Part shown: positions 22,107-31,804 of the stretch, piece after piece
Layout: every line of letters begins with the position of its first letter
Position numbering within the stretch: position 1 is the first letter of the stretch
NCBI GenBank assembly: GCA_019038695.1
Contig: JAHOYZ010000055.1
Span: 1-39,378, forward strand
Source of the DNA: Candidatus Zixiibacteriota bacterium
GTDB taxonomy: Bacteria > Zixibacteria > MSB-5A5 > GN15 > FEB-12
Reading direction: 5' to 3'
Length of the DNA stretch: 39,378 bases
Position numbers and translations under genes: made by a program
The notes under the pieces: generated by a model
Seen by the model: only the letters and a program-made list of their open reading frames with translations
What the model was told of the DNA's origin: nothing
Databases searched by the model: none

Positions 22107-24716
22107 CTACATGATGATTGCCAGTTTGCCGACCTGGACCTCTCCATCCTCGCCTTCGACTGTCCAGAAGTAAATACCCGACACAATCAACTGAGTGTTG
22201 CGTGTAATCAAGTCCCAACGATCATGCGATGCCTTGGGATCGGAGGGATCGAAATCGTGATCAATTACCTGTATCAAGTCACCATCGAGTGAGAAAATGC
22301 TGATAGTACATTTGGACGGAAGGTTAGCGAAATGTACGGCTCGCACGCGGTCATCGGGAGTGGAGGCAGATTGGTTCGACTCACGCCCTTCCAGTCCCAG
22401 TGCCCTATATCCTCCGTCGACACGGTAAGGATTGGGGTAGACAAACACTTCCTCGTTGTTCTTAGACGCGTCCTGAGCATTGTAGAGTGCATATGCGCTT
22501 TTGTGTCCAACGGTACGGCTAGTCTCCAGGGCTTCAAGCCCTTTACCAGGCGAGCCATAGTCAAAGGCTGTTATATTCACCCAGTAGAGGAGATTTGGGA
22601 GGAGGTTATCAATTGTATATTCGTATTCATAGTACTTCAGATACCCATCCTCAGTGAGTTCCTCTGGCTTCACAAAATCCGGGTGCGCAATAAGGGGCCG
22701 TGGCTGGTCAGGATAAATCTTGCGAATGCCACCGACTATACCCAATTCGGAACTGTTGAAGTCCTGTGCCTCAAAATAGTAAAGTTCCGACCCGTCGACA
22801 AACGGTTGCGTCCGAGTATATTGGAGAGGATCAGTAATGCCATATTCACTTAGTAGTTGCTCCAGGGTATATGGCACGTCTCTGAGAACCCATCCGTCGC
22901 CCTCATAGATAAACTTGTTGTAATCCTCACGATCGTACGATGTAACCATACTGTAACTCTCGGATCGTTCGTCGCGTCCCAAATAGATGCGATAACCCTC
23001 AAAGTCAAGGTCTCCAGAGAAAACATCCTTCGCATTTTCCGATCGGTACCCATTGAAGCGGAGAAGGAGCTTGCCGGGTGAGGGATATATCCAGAAGTCA
23101 GGAGCTGGCGGTGGATTCGCACCCTTGAAGTCCGGTACATCGTCTCCTTTGGTGAAAAATGTTTCAGTGGTAAAATCCCATACGAGTTCAAAGGGCGGTT
23201 CTCCCGGAGTGCCTAGCCACACCGTCTCTAAAAAAGTAGATTCAGTAACGCACGTTACGGAATCACCGGCATATCCGTCGCCGTCGGTGTCAACTCCGGG
23301 GTTGTCGTAAATCCAGGAAGCCCAGCGGGCATTGTCGGCAAGGTCATCAAAGTCCAGACCTTCCTCGAACGCCTTCGGATTGTATGATTCCTCTGCAAGA
23401 TTGTCGAGATTGTCATTCACAGTATGAAAGTCTTCGCCAGCCAGGTATGAAAGTGAAAGTGGCAGGGTCTGGCCCGGCGAAATGTCAAAAGGACCAAAGG
23501 ATAGAAGATACCTGGTGTCGTAGCCGTCCGAAAAGTTTACTGCCAAGCTCTGATTGGGGTAAACCCAAATGTCATCGGTGGCCTGGATATTGGCTGTGTA
23601 AATCTGGTTGTAGTCAAACTCACCATTCGATAAAACGTAATACTTATTGTCGTCTCTCCATGGTGTGCCGACGCCACCGTGACCGAAGTCTCGCCAGGGA
23701 TCGTCTTCAGTTTCTTTCATTCTTGGACCGAAGTCAAGAACGGAAGTAGCGTTGGAAACCCACCAGTTGAACGAAACATCAAGTTTCTTTGACGGGGTGC
23801 GAACAATTCGAGTAGCAGTGACGTGTGGAACAGGGGTTACAGCCGGATCGAGGCTGCCTATATCACCGTCGTTGTCCGCGATCCAGGCAATGAACGGATT
23901 GTCCTCATATGAACACATATCTTTTGGGCCATAGAAGTATTCGTAGTAGGGAAGAAAACCGCAGATATCATCTACGGCTCCAGACACACCATCACAGTTG
24001 AAGCATACGTCGGCATCGACGTAAACACCCATATAGACATTCTCAAGATTCCGTATCCCGATGTTCTTGATTTTGTAATCAAACAAGACCAGGTCTTCGG
24101 CATATGAATAAGACCATGCATACGATGACTGTGTAACTTCTATATTCAGAGGTCGGTGGACCCGTCCGCCGTCTTCAGCGTCAGCTCCGGCCAGAGCGAT
24201 GAAAGTATCCATATATACAGCGATGTAATCTTCCTCGGAGACAGCGTCCTCGTACATATCCAGATCGGTAGGATCCAGGATCGAGCGTTTTATCATGTCT
24301 CCAAAAGGAGTTTCATCGGGAAAGAATTCCGTGGTGCCTATCCAACCGTCATGTCCGACTGAAACAAGTGTGTCCCGACCAACAACGGCGCCAATCCAGA
24401 ACGAGGCTCCAAACAGGTATGTGGCGCCCGAGTTCTTTGGGTATTCACAACCACCACCTGGTATGGGCTGCCCTGTGAAACAGTCCGCGTCGGAGCCACG
24501 TCCATACGCGGTCCCAAAACTACCGTTATTACCTACAGAGAGAACTAACTCGCCAACTCTGTGCATGGCCTGACAATCAGACGGTGCCTGTGTAGAAAAC
24601 CAGCGGCCATCGTCCTTTTTTTCAGCACCCAGAGCCATACGCCCCAGCACGCTCGATGAAAACATTAGAACACACGCCAATGCTACAACTAAAGCAACGA
24701 AACAATTCCTCGACAT
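22107..24716 (-). CDS. Large secreted protein with FlgD/type IX-like C-terminal tail
   Basis: 869 aa. Residues 1-25 are a signal peptide (MSRNCFVALVVALACVLMFSSSVLG). The body is rich in aromatic and acidic residues, with several Cys (CFTGQPIPGGGC near 80, CFNCDG near 230) and no enzymatic motif I can name. Around 575-600 it reads GDLDFEGYRIYLGRDE, and around 690-725 LPNLLYWVNITAFDYGSPG, both typical of fibronectin type III-like segments in such proteins. The last 100 residues (VYPNPYRVDGG...TISIFSLDGDLIQVI...VSGIYFWTVE...VGKLAIIM) are a FlgD-like or type IX sorting-domain-like fold. It is probably exported and kept at the surface. Function unknown. It lacks the dockerin end of its neighbours. 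Confidence 0.8.
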   Translation of the reverse strand: MSRNCFVALVVALACVLMFSSSVLGRMALGAEKKDDGRWFSTQAPSDCQAMHRVGELVLSVGNNGSFGTAYGRGSDADCFTGQPIPGGGCEYPKNSGATYLFGASFWIGAVVGRDTLVSVGHDGWIGTTEFFPDETPFGDMIKRSILDPTDLDMYEDAVSEEDYIAVYMDTFIALAGADAEDGGRVHRPLNIEVTQSSYAWSYSYAEDLVLFDYKIKNIGIRNLENVYMGVYVDADVCFNCDGVSGAVDDICGFLPYYEYFYGPKDMCSYEDNPFIAWIADNDGDIGSLDPAVTPVPHVTATRIVRTPSKKLDVSFNWWVSNATSVLDFGPRMKETEDDPWRDFGHGGVGTPWRDDNKYYVLSNGEFDYNQIYTANIQATDDIWVYPNQSLAVNFSDGYDTRYLLSFGPFDISPGQTLPLSLSYLAGEDFHTVNDNLDNLAEESYNPKAFEEGLDFDDLADNARWASWIYDNPGVDTDGDGYAGDSVTCVTESTFLETVWLGTPGEPPFELVWDFTTETFFTKGDDVPDFKGANPPPAPDFWIYPSPGKLLLRFNGYRSENAKDVFSGDLDFEGYRIYLGRDERSESYSMVTSYDREDYNKFIYEGDGWVLRDVPYTLEQLLSEYGITDPLQYTRTQPFVDGSELYYFEAQDFNSSELGIVGGIRKIYPDQPRPLIAHPDFVKPEELTEDGYLKYYEYEYTIDNLLPNLLYWVNITAFDYGSPGKGLEALETSRTVGHKSAYALYNAQDASKNNEEVFVYPNPYRVDGGYRALGLEGRESNQSASTPDDRVRAVHFANLPSKCTISIFSLDGDLIQVIDHDFDPSDPKASHDRWDLITRNTQLIVSGIYFWTVEGEDGEVQVGKLAIIM

Positions 24717-24808
24717 ATTCTATCCCAATCGGTTTTGGAAGTTTACTTTACTAACGAACGAAGCGCCATGAGCGTTTAGTCGATAGTTAGTCTTCTTACT
24801 CCGGCCAA

Positions 24809-24836
24809 TCTATAACAACTTTGGGCTGTTCCGCAA
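24809..24836 (-). promoter_or_regulatory. Possible promoter of the 869 aa secreted protein gene
   Basis: TTGCGG (24831-24836), 16 bases, TATAGA (24809-24814) on the minus strand, leaving a leader of about 85-90 bases. Both boxes are only partial matches. Confidence 0.35.
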
Positions 24837-24850
24837 GGATTTTCGTGGGA

Positions 24851-24889
24851 AAAATGGGTGCCTGATAGATTTTAAAAACAAGTCAGGCA
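24851..24889 (-). terminator. Terminator of the serpin gene
   Basis: On the minus strand TGCCTGA, a 17-base loop, TCAGGCA, then CCCATTTTT. It lies about 58 bases after the serpin stop. Confidence 0.6.
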
Positions 24890-24946
24890 TTGATCCTTAA
24901 CTATTAGTCCGGCAGTAGGATGAGGCGCCTTTGGTTGGGCCCTCTA

Positions 24947-26185
24947 TCAATTTGGATGAGTCACACGCCCGACGAAAAGAAGAGTTCCCGAATGGCGCTC
25001 GTAAATAGCAAAAAGAAACGGCCGGTCGATCCGCATTACGAAATTGTCCGGAGGTTCACTTGTAGTCCCAATCCCTATTGCTGTCACCGCTGCCGCCTCG
25101 GTACCTTCCTCATCGACTCTGATATACACTTTGTGTATTACTTGCGTGATATACAACTCAATCTGCTCTGAGATGTTGCTGAAATCAGCTTGACTAGGAT
25201 CAAACGCCTCAACCATACCAAGGACCGAGAGAGCATTGTTGAGCAGGAAGCCGACCTCGAGTTCGAACTTCGGTAAATAGAGCATACCCTCTCGTTGGCC
25301 GACCGCACCTTGCCAGTGATCCCAGCTATTTGATGTCATCTCGTACAAAGCGGAATCCACATGGACGCCAGGCCTGGGTAGAATGACCATCATACTAAAC
25401 AACTCCCGGCCGTAGGACAGATCCACTACCTGGACAAGATCGCTCTCATAATAGGGGAGTTCTTCGTTGATCATCATTAGCTGACAAGAAGTTACGCTAC
25501 CCGTCGGACCATAGAACGGTTGGCCGGTAGTCAGCTCCGGGTTAAACGGTCTGGTCCAGTCTCCCTTGAAATACAGTGCGTTAATGAGAAACAGCAGCGT
25601 CAGGGGATCAATCGGTGGGTCGATTATCTGCTCAATAAGGCCATTGGTATTGTCGCTGACCCACTGATTCATGATGCCGGCCGAGGAAGGGTTGCTGAAG
25701 TCGAGCGAAGTTACGTCAGCATTGAGGTATTGTTGATTGGTTTCAATGAATGGTTGTCTGACCTGAAACCCTTCGCGTAACCAGATGGAGTTCGCGATCG
25801 TCATGGTGACATCATTGTCGAGACCAGTCAGGAGACTGATGAGACCTTGAAAAGCCTCGTTCACTTCCAGTGGTGAGAGTCCATCAAGAGCAATCGTTGA
25901 CTGTATCGCTTCCCGCGTCGTACCGTCAGCGCCATTATAAGCCATAGCAAGAGCCATAGCCACTGACACGGGCGAGACCACAACGTTGGTGTCGGGATTC
26001 TCTGCTGCCACCTGGGAGAAGAAATCTAAACCGAAATTCTCACCTGACTGGACCACCTGTTGTTCAGCGGCGGTCAACGCTCGAGGTGGTTCGGGATCGG
26101 GCGGTGCTGTAGAGTGTGAGCAGGAGCAATACAACACGCCCACTATAGCCAGAACCAAAACGACTACGAACTTCCACTTGTTCAT
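24947..26185 (-). CDS. Inhibitory serpin, probable lipoprotein
   Basis: 412 aa from the ATG at 26185, chosen over the upstream in-frame ATG at 26215 because GGAAAG precedes it and a lipoprotein signal then starts at once (MNKWKFVVVLVLAIVGVLYCSCSHS). A proline-rich linker (TAPPDPEPP) leads to a full serpin fold: NVVVSPVSVAMALAMAYNGADGTT, TIANSIWLREGF, LFLINALYFKGDWTRPF, VDLSYGRELFSMMVILPRPG and the closing FLFAIYERHSGTLLFVGRV. The hinge EEGTEAAAVTAIGI follows the small-residue P17-P8 rule of inhibitory serpins. Counting from it puts P1-P1' near Thr-Ser in GTTSEPP, which points to elastase- or subtilisin-like targets; that is an inference. It probably traps serine proteases at the cell surface. 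Confidence 0.93.
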   Translation of the reverse strand: MNKWKFVVVLVLAIVGVLYCSCSHSTAPPDPEPPRALTAAEQQVVQSGENFGLDFFSQVAAENPDTNVVVSPVSVAMALAMAYNGADGTTREAIQSTIALDGLSPLEVNEAFQGLISLLTGLDNDVTMTIANSIWLREGFQVRQPFIETNQQYLNADVTSLDFSNPSSAGIMNQWVSDNTNGLIEQIIDPPIDPLTLLFLINALYFKGDWTRPFNPELTTGQPFYGPTGSVTSCQLMMINEELPYYESDLVQVVDLSYGRELFSMMVILPRPGVHVDSALYEMTSNSWDHWQGAVGQREGMLYLPKFELEVGFLLNNALSVLGMVEAFDPSQADFSNISEQIELYITQVIHKVYIRVDEEGTEAAAVTAIGIGTTSEPPDNFVMRIDRPFLFAIYERHSGTLLFVGRVTHPN

Positions 26186-26225
26186 ATTCACTTTCCTTAT
26201 GTCCAACTCTTGCATCCTATTATAA

Positions 26226-26250
26226 CTATGTAACGCCGGCGGTTACATAG
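26226..26250. promoter_or_regulatory. 25-bp palindrome upstream of the serpin
   Basis: CTATGTAAC, seven central bases, GTTACATAG: a perfect 9-bp stem. On the minus strand it lies eight bases after the stop of the sortilin/dockerin gene and directly abuts TTATAAT (TATAAT at 26219-26224), a consensus -10 about 34 bases before the serpin ATG. It could be the terminator of the gene behind, an operator over the serpin promoter, or both. Confidence 0.55.
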
Positions 26251-26257
26251 TGTCAAA

Positions 26258-29131
26258 CTAACATTCGGATGGTGCAGGACCACCCGTGAACAGGTATGCC
26301 ACCAGATATGTTAAGTCGGCTATATTGATCTCGTCATTACCGTCAACGTCACTTTCTTCTATGCACGGTGGTTCTGCACCTCCGGTGAATAGATAGGCTA
26401 CTATGTAGGTCAGATCAGCAATGTTGATTTCATCGGGTAATTCGTAGTTGACATTGCCGCGGATTGGGGGAACACAGCAACCTTCACAGACATCACCAAT
26501 ACCGTCGCTGTCGGCATCCTCCTGACCGGGGTTGAAATCATCGGGACAATTGTCACATACATCTCCGACACCGTCGCTATCACCATCTAACTGATCGGAA
26601 TTCGTATCTTCCGGGCAATTGTCGCAGGCATCACCGAAGCCGTCAGTATCCTGGTCAAGTTGAAGAGGGTCATGGTGGTCCGGGCAGATATCGCAGACGT
26701 TTCCAAGACCGTCATTATCCGTGTCCGCTTGGGACACATTTGAAAGGTCGGGGCAATTATCACAGGCGTCGTTGATGCCGTCAGTGTCGGTATCCGATAC
26801 GTCTGGACAGTCAAGAATAGTCTTGAACATCGACCGACCATGCGTTCCGGCTACGAGTGTACGAGTACGACTGTCGAAAGCCAAATCATGAACCGGAACG
26901 ATCGGCATACCGGTGCCAAGTGGTGACCAGGTCTGCCCAAGATTCTCGGTGTAGGATACGCCGTGGTCAGTGCCTATATACAGCGTTGATTCAGCGTGCG
27001 GATCGACAATTACGTCACTAATGGGAGCATCGGGCAAGTTACCCTGAATGTCCACCCATGCTTGACCATAGTTTGTAGAACGATGAATATGTGGGTAATA
27101 TTCCCCGGCTGAGTAGCCCGAGTGCGTGACATATACTGTTCCCGCATTATAGGGATCCGCCGTTACACGGGTTATATATCGATCCGGCAGGGTGCCGGTA
27201 ATGTCTTGCCAATCATCGCCACCGTTGGTGGTTACCCAGACGTTAGCGTCATCGGTACCGACATAGATCACCTGATTATTGGTAGATGCGACGTCAATGG
27301 TAGTAATAGTACCAAATACGAGATTGCCGGGATCGTCGCCATCGGTTAGATCATTGCTAATGGGATTCCAGTAGTCGCCCTGGTTTGTGGTCTTGTACAG
27401 CCGGTGTGAACCGTAGTAAAGAACATTGTGATTGGAAGGATCCATGACAAAGGGAGTGTTCCAGTTGTGGCGGTCACCGTAATAGTCAATGCCGTCCATG
27501 ACGCTGTAGAAACTTGAGCCGCCATTGGTCGAGCGCCGGACCCATCCCCACTGATATTCGGCAAAGATGACGTCCGGGTTTTGGTGATCGACGACGACAT
27601 AGAATCCATCGCCGCCGTTTATCCGTTGCCAGTCATTAACGTTGCCGGTGAGAGTGCGTAACGTTCCGTTGTCCTGGGTACCGCCGTAGAGTCTTTGTGG
27701 GTTGTTACGATCAATAGTAATGGCATAGAATTGCGTGTTGGCCATATCAACAAGTTGACTCCAGTTCGAGCCGAAGTTAGCAGAATGGTTGACGCCGCCA
27801 TCGCAGCCGGAATAGAGCTGATCATATTGAGTAGGATGAATGTAGAGGGCGTGGTGATCGACGTGCGATTCGTTAGTAATATCGATCCAGCTGTTGCCGC
27901 CGTCATCTGATCGGTGGGGGTAAACTCCCAGCGCGTAAACAATACTGGGAATGTTGGGTGTTACTCTGATCTGACCGAAATACCACCCAAATCCGCCCAA
28001 CATGCCTTCCAACGCGCCGTCGTTAGTCTGTGACCAGTTGTCTCCGAGATCGTTACTTTTCCAAACGCCCATAATATTGCCGGGATGATTGCAGATCATG
28101 GTGTACACCGTGCCATATGCAGGATCAACGGTCACACCGATACGGCCGAGTGTGTCCGACTGTGGCGGCAAGCCGTTAGACTGCAACGCCCACGTGTCAC
28201 CATAGTCGGTCGATCGATACAATCCACTTGTCAGGCCGCCCACTCTGCGTACGGCCGCGTTGCGAAAACGATGCCACATGGCTGCGAACACGGTTCCGGT
28301 AGTATGATCATAGGCAATGTCTATGCAGGAGGTCGTGTCACTGACAAACAGTTTCTGCACCCAGCTGCCTCCTCCGTCGGTCGAACGATAAACGCCGCGA
28401 CTGGAGTTGGTTCCGAACAGCTTGCCGGCCGCCGCCACGAATACGGTCTCGGGACGATCCGGATCAATTACGATACGCCCGATATGGAAGACATCGCTCA
28501 GACCCGAGTAGTCCCAGGTCAAACCGGCATTAGTACTCTTATAGATACCGGTACCTTCGTAAGAGTCACCGGAACTGTTGGCTTCGCCTGTTCCAGCGTA
28601 GATGATGTCGGGATTGTCAGGATGAATGGCGATGGCTCCCATTGATTGCACGCCGACGCTATCGAATATCGCTGTCCAACTTACGCCGTAGTCGCTTGAT
28701 TTGTAAATACCCCCGGCTGCGGATGCGGCATACACGACGTTCATCTCATCGGGATGAACCGCGATGTCGGTGATACGCCCCGGTATGTTGCTCGGTCCTG
28801 CCTGCGACCAGGTAGCTGCTCGCTGGCTTTTCTGTGCCGATACAGCGATCAATTCACGTGCATCCGAGAGGGCAGTCAGACGGGCCTCCACGGGGACCTC
28901 TGTTGAGGGATACGCTCGCTGGACATAGAACCAGTCGTTAGGGCGCTTTTGAACCTTAGGAATCTTGCCGTTGTTGTGCTCAGCATAGTGGGCGATTTTC
29001 TCATAGTCGGGCAACGGGTTGACGATTGCGTTAGCTTCGTCCAACGAAGTAGAATTGATGCCCAGCCAAAGCGCACCGCTGATTAACAGAGCTGTTGATG
29101 TCAGTGCAGTAACTACAGTCTTGAATTGCAT
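26258..29131 (-). CDS. Secreted sortilin/BNR-type propeller protein with TSP3 and dockerin-like module
   Basis: 957 aa from the ATG at 29131 (GGAGACCAGAT upstream); a longer reading from 29158 adds nine charged residues before the signal peptide. After the signal (1 to about 22) and a short leader, residues about 105-710 are repeated blades with Asp-box-like motifs (GIYKSxDxGxSW, GVYRSTDGGGSW, GLYRSTDYGDTW), as in VPS10/sortilin and GH74-type ten-bladed propellers. Many such proteins are annotated as glycosyl hydrolases, but no catalytic Asp pair can be assigned by eye. TSP3 repeats (about 725-870) follow, then CCVPPIRGN and two dockerin-like segments (INIADLTYIVAYLFTGG and INIADLTYLVAYLFTGG). 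A good promoter lies at 29264-29292. Confidence 0.87.
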   Translation of the reverse strand: MQFKTVVTALTSTALLISGALWLGINSTSLDEANAIVNPLPDYEKIAHYAEHNNGKIPKVQKRPNDWFYVQRAYPSTEVPVEARLTALSDARELIAVSAQKSQRAATWSQAGPSNIPGRITDIAVHPDEMNVVYAASAAGGIYKSSDYGVSWTAIFDSVGVQSMGAIAIHPDNPDIIYAGTGEANSSGDSYEGTGIYKSTNAGLTWDYSGLSDVFHIGRIVIDPDRPETVFVAAAGKLFGTNSSRGVYRSTDGGGSWVQKLFVSDTTSCIDIAYDHTTGTVFAAMWHRFRNAAVRRVGGLTSGLYRSTDYGDTWALQSNGLPPQSDTLGRIGVTVDPAYGTVYTMICNHPGNIMGVWKSNDLGDNWSQTNDGALEGMLGGFGWYFGQIRVTPNIPSIVYALGVYPHRSDDGGNSWIDITNESHVDHHALYIHPTQYDQLYSGCDGGVNHSANFGSNWSQLVDMANTQFYAITIDRNNPQRLYGGTQDNGTLRTLTGNVNDWQRINGGDGFYVVVDHQNPDVIFAEYQWGWVRRSTNGGSSFYSVMDGIDYYGDRHNWNTPFVMDPSNHNVLYYGSHRLYKTTNQGDYWNPISNDLTDGDDPGNLVFGTITTIDVASTNNQVIYVGTDDANVWVTTNGGDDWQDITGTLPDRYITRVTADPYNAGTVYVTHSGYSAGEYYPHIHRSTNYGQAWVDIQGNLPDAPISDVIVDPHAESTLYIGTDHGVSYTENLGQTWSPLGTGMPIVPVHDLAFDSRTRTLVAGTHGRSMFKTILDCPDVSDTDTDGINDACDNCPDLSNVSQADTDNDGLGNVCDICPDHHDPLQLDQDTDGFGDACDNCPEDTNSDQLDGDSDGVGDVCDNCPDDFNPGQEDADSDGIGDVCEGCCVPPIRGNVNYELPDEINIADLTYIVAYLFTGGAEPPCIEESDVDGNDEINIADLTYLVAYLFTGGPAPSEC

Positions 29132-29263
29132 ATCTGGTCTCCAATTGCGGCCACACATTGGCCTTAGGGATGTAATTCTTGATGTCGGCTTCGGGTTGGC
29201 TTCGCATTACCCCGCGGCGATTAGTATAGCGTCTATCCGAGTTGTTCTGCCAACCACACGAGC

Positions 29264-29292
29264 AATATAGATATGACTCAATACTCAGACAA
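29264..29292 (-). promoter_or_regulatory. Promoter of the sortilin/dockerin gene
   Basis: TTGTCT (29287-29292), 17 bases, TATATT (29264-29269) on the minus strand; leader about 125 bases. Confidence 0.6.
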
Positions 29293-29309
29293 GGATTGGT
29301 TCGGTGTTT

Positions 29310-30842
29310 CTACTTGATCCTTGCCTCTATTACTGGCAGCAATTCCTCGGCTATCAAGAGATGTCCTTGGGGTGTCGGGTGGCAGTGGTCGATGAATAGC
29401 TTCTCACCCCCGTTGGCGGTAAACAGTCCGGGCAGATCAATGACTGTTACCACATCGTCATCCGACATTGCGTCAATCATCTGTGTGTAGTCACGTTTGA
29501 TTCTCAGTGAGAAGAAATCAGCCTGAAGGGCGGAGTCGAGGTAGATCCATGGTAGCGAAGTGTCCTTGTGAGGCAGCGAAGGGGTCTGTCCCTCGGAAAT
29601 CGCGTTGATACCAATGTTGAAAAGTATCGCCGAACCTGCCGCTGCGACAGCCTTGCTAATGTCGCCGGAATGTTCACTCAAATACACATCCCGAGCGGAA
29701 TGAAGCACACTGTCGGCAACATCATATTGTTCCATGCGCCACCGGGAAACGCCCAGGTTGTTCAGATATAGCGGTGCCGGAGACTCGGTCCGGATACGAT
29801 GTGTCCAATAATCGACAGCATCGGATGGATCAAGGCCGTCATTGAATGCAGATGCGTAGACAGCTTTGGTGAACAAATCCCCATCGCTGTACAATGTTCG
29901 GAACAAAGTCGTGTCGAGACAGTACTTGAGCTCACGTCCGAGGATACGGATCATCTCCGGCGGAAGAATCAGCTCACCGTCATCGCCGGTAGTATGTGCA
30001 AACGTCTTGAACTGCAATCCAGCCGGCCAAAGGAGGGGGACGGGCGGTTTGAGGATTATCAGTTCGCAATCGTGTTGTCGACAACCATCGGCCAGCCTGC
30101 CAAGATTTTCACCGAACTCTTCCGGTGAGACACGTACAACTAACTCCGAATCGGTCGTCTTTGACCGGGGACGAATGCTCTGGATAACACTTCTCAGAGT
30201 GCGATAGGTTGCCAGATGATTCAGCGTTCGCCGCAAGCCCCTCAATGACTGCCGGTCCAGCAGCGTCCGATCTGAGAAATACCCAGAAATCGAAGCGTCG
30301 TTATTACCACAGTAGAGGAGCACCAGGTCAGGCTCGTAGTCCCAGCCTTCGAGGTTCATAAAACGCACAATCTGTTCACTGGTGTATCCGGAAACCGCAG
30401 CGTTGATCATTTCGATCCGCACTTCAGGCGGAGTTTTCATAGACAGGCGTCGCTTGAGAATTTCGGCAAATGTGGCAGCTCGGGAACTCAAACCAAGACC
30501 GACCGGTGATGAATCCCCCAGCAGGAGAATACGGTAAGTGTTGTCCGGTTTGTCGGTTACTACTTCATCACCGATAAAGCCACGCGAGTTTGTTTTGATA
30601 AGGCGATTGTTGAGGTTGGGTTTGAACCGCCATAGTAGATTCGGGTCACTTTCATGCCAATCAAAATGTGAGCGAAAAAAAGTAGTCTGCCATCCTGACT
30701 CCATTGGGGCTTCTCTGGTTACCGTCGAGAACATCCGCTCCACGAGATAACAACCTCCTTCGATCAATCCCAGAAAAACGAGAATCAGGATTGTTGCGAA
30801 CATCCATTTGCGTCGTACAGAATACGGTATGTTATGTTCCAT
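29310..30842 (-). CDS. Membrane-anchored SGNH/GDSL hydrolase-like protein
   Basis: 510 aa from the ATG at 30842 (30848 is equally possible); an open frame runs further upstream but would overlap the divergent gene's leader and bury the membrane anchor. A basic N-terminus precedes one transmembrane helix (about 15-33, MFATILILVFLGLIEGGCYL). The SGNH blocks are ordered correctly: block I LLLGDSSPVG (Ser111), block III LLYCGNND with its Asn, and block V FIDHCHPTPQGH with Asp and His of the triad. Between blocks III and V a TPR-like stretch appears (LYLNNLGVSRWRMEQYDVADSVLHSA). Such proteins are O-acyl esterases or acyltransferase partners acting on envelope polysaccharides; the substrate is unknown. 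Confidence 0.82.
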   Translation of the reverse strand: MEHNIPYSVRRKWMFATILILVFLGLIEGGCYLVERMFSTVTREAPMESGWQTTFFRSHFDWHESDPNLLWRFKPNLNNRLIKTNSRGFIGDEVVTDKPDNTYRILLLGDSSPVGLGLSSRAATFAEILKRRLSMKTPPEVRIEMINAAVSGYTSEQIVRFMNLEGWDYEPDLVLLYCGNNDASISGYFSDRTLLDRQSLRGLRRTLNHLATYRTLRSVIQSIRPRSKTTDSELVVRVSPEEFGENLGRLADGCRQHDCELIILKPPVPLLWPAGLQFKTFAHTTGDDGELILPPEMIRILGRELKYCLDTTLFRTLYSDGDLFTKAVYASAFNDGLDPSDAVDYWTHRIRTESPAPLYLNNLGVSRWRMEQYDVADSVLHSARDVYLSEHSGDISKAVAAAGSAILFNIGINAISEGQTPSLPHKDTSLPWIYLDSALQADFFSLRIKRDYTQMIDAMSDDDVVTVIDLPGLFTANGGEKLFIDHCHPTPQGHLLIAEELLPVIEARIK

Positions 30843-30971
30843 AGTCATATCAGACCAAGAATAGCTGCCTGCGGGTCGAAAGTCAAAGATGATACGGCAG
30901 TGATACTGCAAACTTGACAATTTCCTGCCCTCATGCGTCATTAGACTACTCTTATGAACGGGGAGAGGACT

Positions 30972-31721
30972 ATGAAGATTAGACAAGGGTTGATTGTTTT
31001 CAGTATAGCTGTTCTATTTACTGTGTACAGTGCTTGGTCTGACGATACGCCGATGCCAAACGTTCCTGAACATTACTCTTTACAGACGGCGGAGGAGGCT
31101 GTTGACCTGGCCCTGAAATACACGGGGTTTGACAAGCAACCCGGCTATGACCGAGCGACGAGCATTGCAGGGGTGCGGTTGGGGACAGTACGGGATAGCA
31201 CTACACCATTTCTCAGTGATAGCATAGATGGCCGGACGGCGTGGGTGATAGAATTCAAGGATGTTGTCTTTGAGCTTGGTCCTGAAGGTGGGAAGAAAGT
31301 GCTAACGGCTCCCTTCACATTTAGAGTGAACATGGACGCAGAGACAGGCCGTTTTCTTGGCGCGCGCTTTACATCGATCGATGACGAATCAGCATCAAAG
31401 CTCCAGCCGTCGGCCGACAACGCCTCCAGGGAACTCGAAATGTATGACTTGGCGAAGTATCACGGCATTCCGGGAAGTTGTCCTTCCAGAAGCATGGCGG
31501 AAGCATTGAGTACGTGGAAACACGCGGCACCTGGAAGCGCGAGACTCATAGTTATACACTACGTCCAATACACCCGTGGCTCTTCTGGCGACGACGAACC
31601 TTGTCCTGCCTGGGCAGTGAATCTGTACGGCCTTGGAGGGGGGACAGCCGGAAAGCGCTGGGCAATGAATGCGGAAACGGGCGAGTTTCTCTGGGTTGTG
31701 AACTGGCGGCCGGATAATTAA
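30972..31721 (+). CDS. Secreted PepSY-like protein, tandem paralogue 1
   Basis: 249 aa from the ATG at 30972, behind GGGGAGAGGA; an earlier ATG at 30954 would put the ribosome site inside the gene. Signal peptide about 1-22. The core LQTAEEAVDLALKYTGF, PGYDRAT...VRLGTV.DS...FLSDSIDGR and AWVIEFKDVVFEL recurs in the next two genes. Each half ends in a strand reading (N/D)AETGxFLxxx (MDAETGRFLGARF and MNAETGEFLWVVN), as at the end of PepSY domains, so the protein may be two PepSY-like units. This fold is my inference. Two Cys (near 170 and 218) are shared with paralogue 2. Function unknown. Its 5' leader resembles that of paralogue 2 and the relic at 33541. Confidence 0.8.
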   Translation: MKIRQGLIVFSIAVLFTVYSAWSDDTPMPNVPEHYSLQTAEEAVDLALKYTGFDKQPGYDRATSIAGVRLGTVRDSTTPFLSDSIDGRTAWVIEFKDVVFELGPEGGKKVLTAPFTFRVNMDAETGRFLGARFTSIDDESASKLQPSADNASRELEMYDLAKYHGIPGSCPSRSMAEALSTWKHAAPGSARLIVIHYVQYTRGSSGDDEPCPAWAVNLYGLGGGTAGKRWAMNAETGEFLWVVNWRPDN

Positions 31722-31804
31722 ATGGCTGACCAGTGTCACGCGCGTGACTTGACACATTGCATCCCCTGAGCGTTGTTGTCTTAGACGAACGTTAGGAGGA
31801 AATC

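Noticed and set aside
30843-30986. Upstream extension of the SGNH hydrolase (48 residues)
   Set aside because: It would overlap the divergent gene's leader and place a non-signal segment before the membrane anchor.
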